A stretch of DNA of 64,000 bases from Phragmites australis (Eukaryota; Streptophyta; Magnoliopsida; Poales; Poaceae): contig NC_084936.1 in NCBI RefSeq assembly GCF_958298935.1, positions 937,501-1,001,500 on the forward strand, read 5' to 3'. Shown here one piece after another: positions 57,544 through 64,000 of this stretch (position 1 is the first letter of the stretch; every line of letters starts with the position of its first letter). The notes below the pieces were generated by a model that saw nothing but the letters and a program-made list of their open reading frames with translations, was not told where the DNA came from and did no database searches. Position numbers and translations under genes: made by a program.

Positions 57544-60500
57544 TCATCTTATCTTGTAAGCCCATCCATGTTCACTCAAAAATGAATCTACAGCTTCCTT
57601 GATGGCAAGGTTTGGAACCAGTTGGTGTGGTTCAAGCGCTTCACGAGTCACGGGGTCAAACTTGCCCACCTATGAATTTGGAAGTCCCGTAAGTTTGGTA
57701 TGCAAAACACAAGTACATAACAAGACATTGTTGACACTGTGTCAGTTACCATATGAAGATGGCCAAAAAGTGCAGCCCTCTCATAAGTAATTCCACTTGG
57801 GGTGATCACAGGGTCTCTGAAGATATCAAGTGTAATTTTGCAACAGAGATGGTCAGGAACCTGCAAATAAAATAATTTGCCTGAATAAACCAATCAAGAC
57901 AATGAAAGAAAACACCGTCTAAGGGAGTGTAATACTTCTGTTGGAGTATCAGTCTTTGCAGCTTTCTTGAAAACTTCCTCGAGCTCATTTAGCTGTTCTT
58001 CAGGTGCATCTGCAGCTGGATTACCAAGGCTGTTATAGTTACAAATAGCTTCTTTACATGCTACCCTAAAAAAGACAAACAGATGTATTAGGGGACTATA
58101 GTATACTCTAGTGATACTAATTGAGCAATGCAAGGAAACATTTTACGTACTTCAGCTTACGCAACTGAGTAGCTCGCTCTCTAGATAAGCTTTCCCATTC
58201 GATGTATTTTGCTTTAGAAAGCTGTTGCCAGATTGCCTCAACCATGTAACTTGCAGGATGTGCACCTCTTCCAAGCTCCAAGGACTAGTTTTGCAAAGTT
58301 TTATTCAGCAGTAAAAATGGCATAAGCAGAAATTTGATTCCTAACTGGAACAATACCATCATCAGAAGAGAGAGCTACATTAAAAGCGGAGCTTGAAATT
58401 GTACTTTTTCCTGTTTTGTTGTTATTGTACTCAATTACTCATTGACAATTCAACTATTCTTAATTATGATTAAGATCAGAGTTTTGATTTTACAAAATAG
58501 AGAGGAAACAAGGACAGGGCATCTGGATGCCATTTTGTTAATATGGTGTGTTATGCTTGTTGGCAATCCTGTGTCTGTACATCGTATACTGTATGTGACA
58601 AGATGGAGCAGGAACAAAGGCCAGCTTAAGGCACAGTTGGACCATCACCCCACAATGAGAACATTATTTTATTTACACACAGTTCAAGTGGGTACTTTGG
58701 GAAGTCAGTAAATGAAGTTTTGGAAGTGGTCAGCTTAATATTGATGGCTGGTAAAAAGTAGCTTCAACTTTATTAATTGCAGCAAACTAGCAAAGTAATA
58801 CTATAGCGCGCACACATGAGAGAGAGAGAACCTTCTCCAGAGCCTTTATTCCTTCAGACAATTTTTGCCTGTTGACAAGTGCAAGACCGAGCATGTAATG
58901 TGCCTGACACCGTAGTAAATAAGTTATCATCAGTACAGACAAGGTATTAAGACTATTGACATTGTAGGATAGGATAAAAATTATGTTTTGCTCATCCACA
59001 TCCAGAAAACAAAAGAACACCTATGTTGCAATGCAGTGCCATCTCAATTCGAACAGTGAGTTGAAGTTCAATTTCAAAGTGGCCACACCCATTTACCCAC
59101 AGTGAGTTCAGAAGGATCAAATTTAGCAAACAAGTAACAAACAGATTCTATAGTGTTTTGACTTATATTCAGTTCCTTACCTTGACTACAGAACATTGAA
59201 TACCAGGACCTAATTACAAACATATCAAACATACTCCCTTGAAGAAGGATGTCAAAGAATCTTGAAACAATCCCTATACACGTTTGAAGCATATCTTAAA
59301 GAATACATCAAACATATCTTAAAGAATACATCATTGGAGGGCAATTCTAGATCATTTTGCTGACGTGAGAATATTAGCCACCATTTTCACAACCACTTTA
59401 ACATAAAACCAATAACAAACGACAAAGGACTTTCTACCTATTGTCAAATCATACCTATGGAAAATCCAATTCAAGCTGCATGAGGCAAACAAAAACAAGC
59501 TCAACAATTGAGTTAATAATGGCCAACAGGAGCAATTTCATAGCACAACCTGCTCTCAAGTGCACCTTCCATTTGAACCCAACAACAGGCAACCTCAGCT
59601 TGTTCATGTGACATAAAGGGCAGTTTCACATAGTGATAAGCCAAAGAATCCAGTTAGTAACTAGAATCTTACCAACTCTATGAAAATAATTTCATTTCAG
59701 CTCTAAAATAGAGGTTTTTTCAGTTATCCCTAGGCTTGGAGTGCGCTTAGGAGTGTCTGTAAATAAATCCTAACAAGTGAAATACAAATGAAAAATCGAT
59801 GCATCATGTGCCTCCATTTTTTTATGTTCTTCTCTGATGTGATTTTGAGTTGATTTCTTATGTTCTTGCCTCCCCCCTCTTTCAAAAGCAGACGATCGCA
59901 GCAATACCAAATGAAGCCTAAATCAACTAGCATGTCGATGTGCGCAGCAGGTGAATTACTGACATAAAACATACCAGATAAGTTCATATTTGGTCAACAA
60001 AAAAATGTGATGGAAAATGGAATTTAATTTCTTTACAAGAAAACCTTGTCCCTAAAATGCACATTACATTTCTCGGTAATATGGTCCATGCACATCGTCA
60101 GCTTCGAACAAAATATGCATAAAGAATAACTAAAGAGATATCAACACTCCCACTCACCTTAACAGAGTGATTTTCAAGCTGGATGGCCGTTCTACAATCT
60201 TCCTCAACCTTAGTCCACTCACTGCCAAACTCAATAGGAACACAGTATAATGAAAACACTGGAAAATGCATCAAATTGATCAATAAAATGCAACAATCAA
60301 AAGGGAGTAGCAGTTTTACGGACTTCCGCTTCTTATAGCAAAGTGCTCGGTTCGTCCAATATACTGCAACATTGGGGCAGAGAGTTATGGCCTGTCAACC
60401 AAAATAGACACTGAAGTTAGCAAAGGAGGTGTGAGCTATAGTGCTATACAGGTTTTTTTTTTAACTACAACTGCCATCGTTTTTACTATCATATTGTTTA

Positions 60501-61526
60501 CCAGGAACACAGATTCAACTAAGTACGTGTTTTTACTACAATTGCCATCAATTTTAAAATCGCCAAACAAGAGGGGCTATACAGGTAGCTAGAGGTAAGA
60601 TATAGTCTTAGCTGAATGGCTAAAACCAACTCATTCGATGTCATGTCCCTTAATCTAAAGTTAATGTTTAATAATTCTGTAGGGTTCACAAGCATAACAA
60701 TTCTAGAGGCTTCTGATGCTTCTACACCCTGCTATAAGATTGGTAAATTTCTCTGTCCTCTCTCCATCAACCCCTCCCCTCTCCCAGCAACCCCTTTCCC
60801 TGCCTAGCACTAAATGTGTAGCAAATTACAAACAGCAGTGCATTAGCATTGGCTAGCCTCACAATACATTAAAAGTTAAGATGCTCTTCAACTTGCATTG
60901 TAGTGAAGCAATTCTTAACTGGGTAGCAGGCATCTCCCTTAAAAACAAAGGAACTACTCCAGAGTCCAGATGCGCTGTGGCAGAAATATGCATAATCAGT
61001 AATCACACCACCCAGCTGCCCACAAACAAGCTACATCAACAGAAAATTGTCTTCAATGTGAGACAACTATTATTTTGAGATAAATGTGAGACAACTCGAC
61101 ACAGGAGCCACGAACCATCCTGACCAGCAATGCCAACAGCCCAACACCACAAATCAAATTACCAAGCCCCGGTTACTACTTAGTTGTACTCTGGAAGCAG
61201 TTGAGAGAATACAGTAAAACTTCAGAGAATTCATCAGCGCGACGCACCAAAATCACTGCAGCCCTCTGCAGAATGCACTAGACCTCACCGATAACTCACT
61301 CCACAGCGCATCGATTGAACAGGGGGGGGGGGGGGGGGGCGACTCCTAACAACTTGATTAAACGGAAAGCGTAGCACGCGAATTAGGCAGAAAATCCGGC
61401 GGGGGCTGGTGTTACCCTTACCCCGGTGTAGGCGTCGATGGCGGCGCTGATGCGTTCCTTCTGGAAGAAGGCGTTGCCCTCCTGCTTCAGCAGGTCCGCC
61501 TGCCGCTTCGACGCCGCTGGGGACAT
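57544..61526 (-). CDS. CHIP: E3 ubiquitin-protein ligase CHIP (TPR + U-box co-chaperone)
   Basis: Cytosolic co-chaperone that binds the C-termini of HSP70/HSP90 through TPRs and ubiquitinates clients through a U-box. Exons (minus): 61526-61422, 60391-60324, 60221-60158, 58903-58832, 58284-58151, 58065-57936, 57860-57750, 57669-57544; 810 nt, 269 aa, similar in length to Arabidopsis and rice CHIP. Three TPR-type repeats cover about residues 7-110 ([57 protein letters not shown]). A helical linker follows ([20 protein letters not shown]). The U-box is residues ~193-266: [59 protein letters not shown]. All phases agree and no stop interrupts. The exon 2 donor is AA|GTCCGT, chosen because it restores the family's KRNEW reading. 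Looks fully functional. Confidence 0.96.
61322..61340. repeat. poly(G) run in CHIP intron 1
   Basis: About 18-19 consecutive G on plus (poly C in the transcript), about 80 bases inside the first intron. The length of such runs is often misread in sequencing. Confidence 0.85.
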
Positions 61527-62318
61527 CTCCCTCGCCTCGAGCTCGCTACGGGGAGGAAGGGGGGAGGCGCGATTTGATTCAGAAAAATTGTGGCGTGCGC
61601 TAGGAGGCTTCGTTTGGTGGGGGAGCGGTGGAATGGGAAGAAGAAGAGAAGAGAAGAAGAGAAGAAGAAGAGAGGAGGCGGGTGGTGGTTTTGCGCTTAG
61701 GTCCCTGGATTAGTGGATTTGACTCCATCTCAAGAATCGTCAATGGCGGATAAATTACTCAGGACATTTTTGTTAAAAAAGGAAATAAATCGATTAATAT
61801 CTAATTAGCGGGGGCATAAATTCTACGTACTATTTTTTTAGTACAAACTCACGCACGCCACCTGCACGCGCGCACCGCGTTCGCCTAAAATCCTCGAACG
61901 CTAAGCTCGGTTCGCAATTCTACATACTAACTACTGCCTCCTTCATTCAACTACGTAAGAAGTATTTTACTTTTAGAAAGTCAAAAATTATAAGTTTTCA
62001 TTGACAGTTATTCAAATTATTTGTATATTTAGTATATAAATTTTGTTTCAATAGATTTATATTTCAAATTATTTATAATATAATGTTGATTTAATAGCAA
62101 TTGACAATATATTTTAAAAAAATTAACAATCAAAGTTTATTTTTAATGACTTTTTTAAAATAAAATACACGTTATACTCTTAAATAGATTGAGTATTTAC
62201 TGTCTCTTAGACGCGAAAACTTTATAAGGAAAAGTTCAATTCCCATAGGCTACGACGATGTAGAGAATTTTAAATCCATAACTTACCACTCTTACGAAAT
62301 TATAGACATAGCCACTAT
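61527..62318. other. CHIP promoter/5' UTR and intergenic sequence
   Basis: A GAAGAAGAGAAGA purine tract at 61636-61676 lies about 110-150 bp upstream of the CHIP ATG (CT-rich on the coding strand). A Stowaway-like half (TGCCTCCTTCATTC at about 61934) and AT-rich MITE-like sequence follow to 62210. No other gene seen. Confidence 0.4.
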
Positions 62319-62774
62319 CACTATAAAAAAAAGTCATTCTTACCCTGTTGGACTGCCGATTCAGTAATAATTGATAGTGATAATATATCATTATCGGTTT
62401 ATAAGCTCAAGTCACGAATAAAAAATCAAGCTAGTAAGAATTGTAAATAATTAATTATCAATACCGGTTCTTATTACGAATCGGTAGTGATATTAGTTTA
62501 TCAAAAGACATATCTCTTAATAACTGACAATGGTAATAGCTATCGCTATCGGTTTTATTTACGAACCGGCAGTGCTATCCCAAAATACCATATAAATTTC
62601 TGTGTCTGCCTGCTCGACTTCTCCTAAGCGTCTTTAAATATTTATACTTGATCGCTCTCGCTCTCACCAAAATAAGTATATAAATTGGTAAAATAAGTTT
62701 AAGAATCGGAAATGATAGTGTGTATTACTGCCTGGTTCATTACATAAATCAGCAATATTTTTTTTTTAGCAGTG
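62319..62774. mobile_element. CACTA-type MITE, 456 bp
   Basis: Left end CACTATAAAAAAAA (62319) and right end TTTTTTTTAGCAGTG (to 62774) are imperfect inverted termini. TAT flanks both sides (62316-62318 and 62775-62777). Subterminal repeats of the ATCGGTTTATAAGC / GAACCGGCAGTG type resemble those of the element at 20298 but differ in the terminal bases. No coding capacity. Confidence 0.7.
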
Positions 62775-63500
62775 TATATGTATTATCAGTAATAATCATG
62801 TATGATGACATCTTTAGAAACTTGGATCTAAGCATTCCCTACATCATTGCATCCTCTCTTGTCACTTCTCTTTTATCACGGGTTTGTAATAACTTCGATC
62901 ATGCAATAGCTGCCAATGTGTCAATAACAATGGTGCAGTCCAATTCTTCATAGATGATCTACGAAGTATCGGCCAATGAATTTGATTAGGCAAATCAGCA
63001 AAAATACCCAAACCAAAACATTATTTAAGGGCATGAAAACCACATTGAGCGAAATATCTAAGTGTTTCGAAAATAATGCAATGTTTTTTCTTAAAAAAAG
63101 AGCAGCTCAGACATGTCCATAAAAGCTACCGCCTCCGTTTATAAATGTAGATGTTTTGGATATTGACATGTCTTTGATAGATACGTTGACCTTTACCCGT
63201 TTATAAAAATAATATTATAAAGATTAAATTATTTATATTTTTTTGAGAAATCCAACAATATATTTTTTACGTGACAATATAATTATTTTATATATCATTA
63301 TAAAAATATTCCAACAATATAATTTTATAAAAATAAATATTATAAAAATTAAATTATATATATATTATAAATTGATTTTACGTCGTCGTGAAATAAAAAA
63401 GAACCGTTTTTCTACGCAACAGTAAGTCCGCATCGACCTCCACTAGAGCCTGAAGACTCATCAGACAGACATAGACGCGCGCACACAGGGAGAGAGAGAC
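62775..63500. other. intergenic and SART3 upstream region
   Basis: Very AT-rich. At 63131 a CCGCCTCCGTTTATAAATG stretch resembles one end of a Stowaway MITE, with no matching second end. The SART3-type promoter and 5' UTR should lie just before 63501. Confidence 0.4.
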
Positions 63501-63716
63501 ATGGCGACGCCGATGGAAGAGGAGGTGCCGGAGGCGGCGGCGCCGGTTGTCGGGGGAGGGGACGACGTGGAGGTGCCCGCCGCCCCGTCCTCGGACTCCG
63601 ACTCGGACTCGTTGGACTCCGACGACGACGGGGCGGCCGGCGCGGACGAGCTCCGCATCCAGGCCCTAGAGCAAACCCTCCAGGAGCAGCCTCTCGACTA
63701 TGAGACCCACGTGCAG
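63501..63716 (+). CDS. SART3: SART3-like U4/U6 snRNP recycling factor, first exon (partial)
   Basis: First 72 codons: MATPMEEEVPEAAAPVVGGG, an acidic Ser/Asp tract (SSDSDSDSLDSDDDG, residues ~30-44), then ADELRIQALEQTLQEQPLDY and ETHVQ, ending at a CAG|GTCTCC donor. The last segment is the start of the HAT-repeat region in plant homologues of SART3/Prp24, which re-anneal U4 and U6 snRNAs in the nucleus and are large proteins with HAT repeats followed by RRMs. The rest of the gene lies past the window; 63717-64000 is intron. The match rests on this short block as remembered from rice, so the call is good but not certain. Confidence 0.75.
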
Positions 63717-64000
63717 GTCTCCCTCGCGCCCTCTCCTTCCCGATGCCATGGCGCGCTAGGGTTTTGGTGGGTTTAGTCACTAGTGTTGGACTGTTGGTTC
63801 GAGCATTGTGATGGTAGCTACACTAGGGTTCGAATTAGTGTGTGCTCTTACGCATTCGATCCTTTTTGTTAGGCTAGTTTTGACCCATTAGGATGCTGAT
63901 TTTGGTGCGAGTGAGCTCTATTTTAGAAATACAATGTGGATTTTCACTTGATTATTAGCTAAGTCGTGGGGTAATTGAGATCTCCGAAATACCGATACTT

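Overview
The window is nuclear DNA of a grass (Poaceae). The evidence is split genes with GT-AG introns and plant-specific gene families whose remembered best matches are rice-like proteins, set in a dense background of CACTA, hAT, Tourist, Stowaway, LINE and LTR elements. The genus cannot be fixed from the sequence alone. Protein identities rest on recall of family sequences, because no search could be run.

Layout. 1-1849: the last two exons of an unidentified plus-strand gene. 3740-5709: a decayed LINE ORF2 ending in poly(A). 8427-12423: an intact seven-exon MADS-box gene of the AGL12/OsMADS26 type (+). It has a GC-AG intron, a large TE-filled third intron and an old ~360-bp tandem duplication upstream. 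13539-15176: an intact four-exon gene for plant-specific succinate dehydrogenase subunit 6 (-), convergent with the MADS gene. 15620-22420: repeat debris, including a LINE ORF1 remnant (-) and a non-autonomous CACTA element (20298-21883, TSD TGT) carrying a captured EF-hand gene fragment of the PBP1/KIC type. 23819-26238: an intact three-exon NAC gene of the LOV1/ANAC035 type (-).

27152-52116 is a TE-rich island. It holds a 5.8-kb CACTA with decayed transposase and Ulp1-like protease sequence, split by a solo LTR. It also holds two more solo LTRs of the same family, an array of eight hairpin-forming repeat units between terminal inverted repeats, several MITEs, and an 8.7-kb CACTA with a minus-strand transposase. 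52570-56377 contains wreckage of a plant SAM-dependent methyltransferase family in both orientations, with an hAT element bearing a perfect 8-bp target duplication among it. 57544-61526: an intact eight-exon gene for the co-chaperone ubiquitin ligase CHIP (-). 62319-62774: a small CACTA MITE. 63501 onward: the first exon of a SART3-like splicing-factor gene (+), cut by the window end.

The intact genes are unrelated housekeeping and transcription-factor genes and do not form a pathway or cluster. I see no new multi-gene system. The most interesting signals are structural: the captured EF-hand gene, solo LTRs that share a CCG-centred target site, the Ulp1 gene split by an LTR, and a hairpin repeat array in which the loops flip but the spacers do not.
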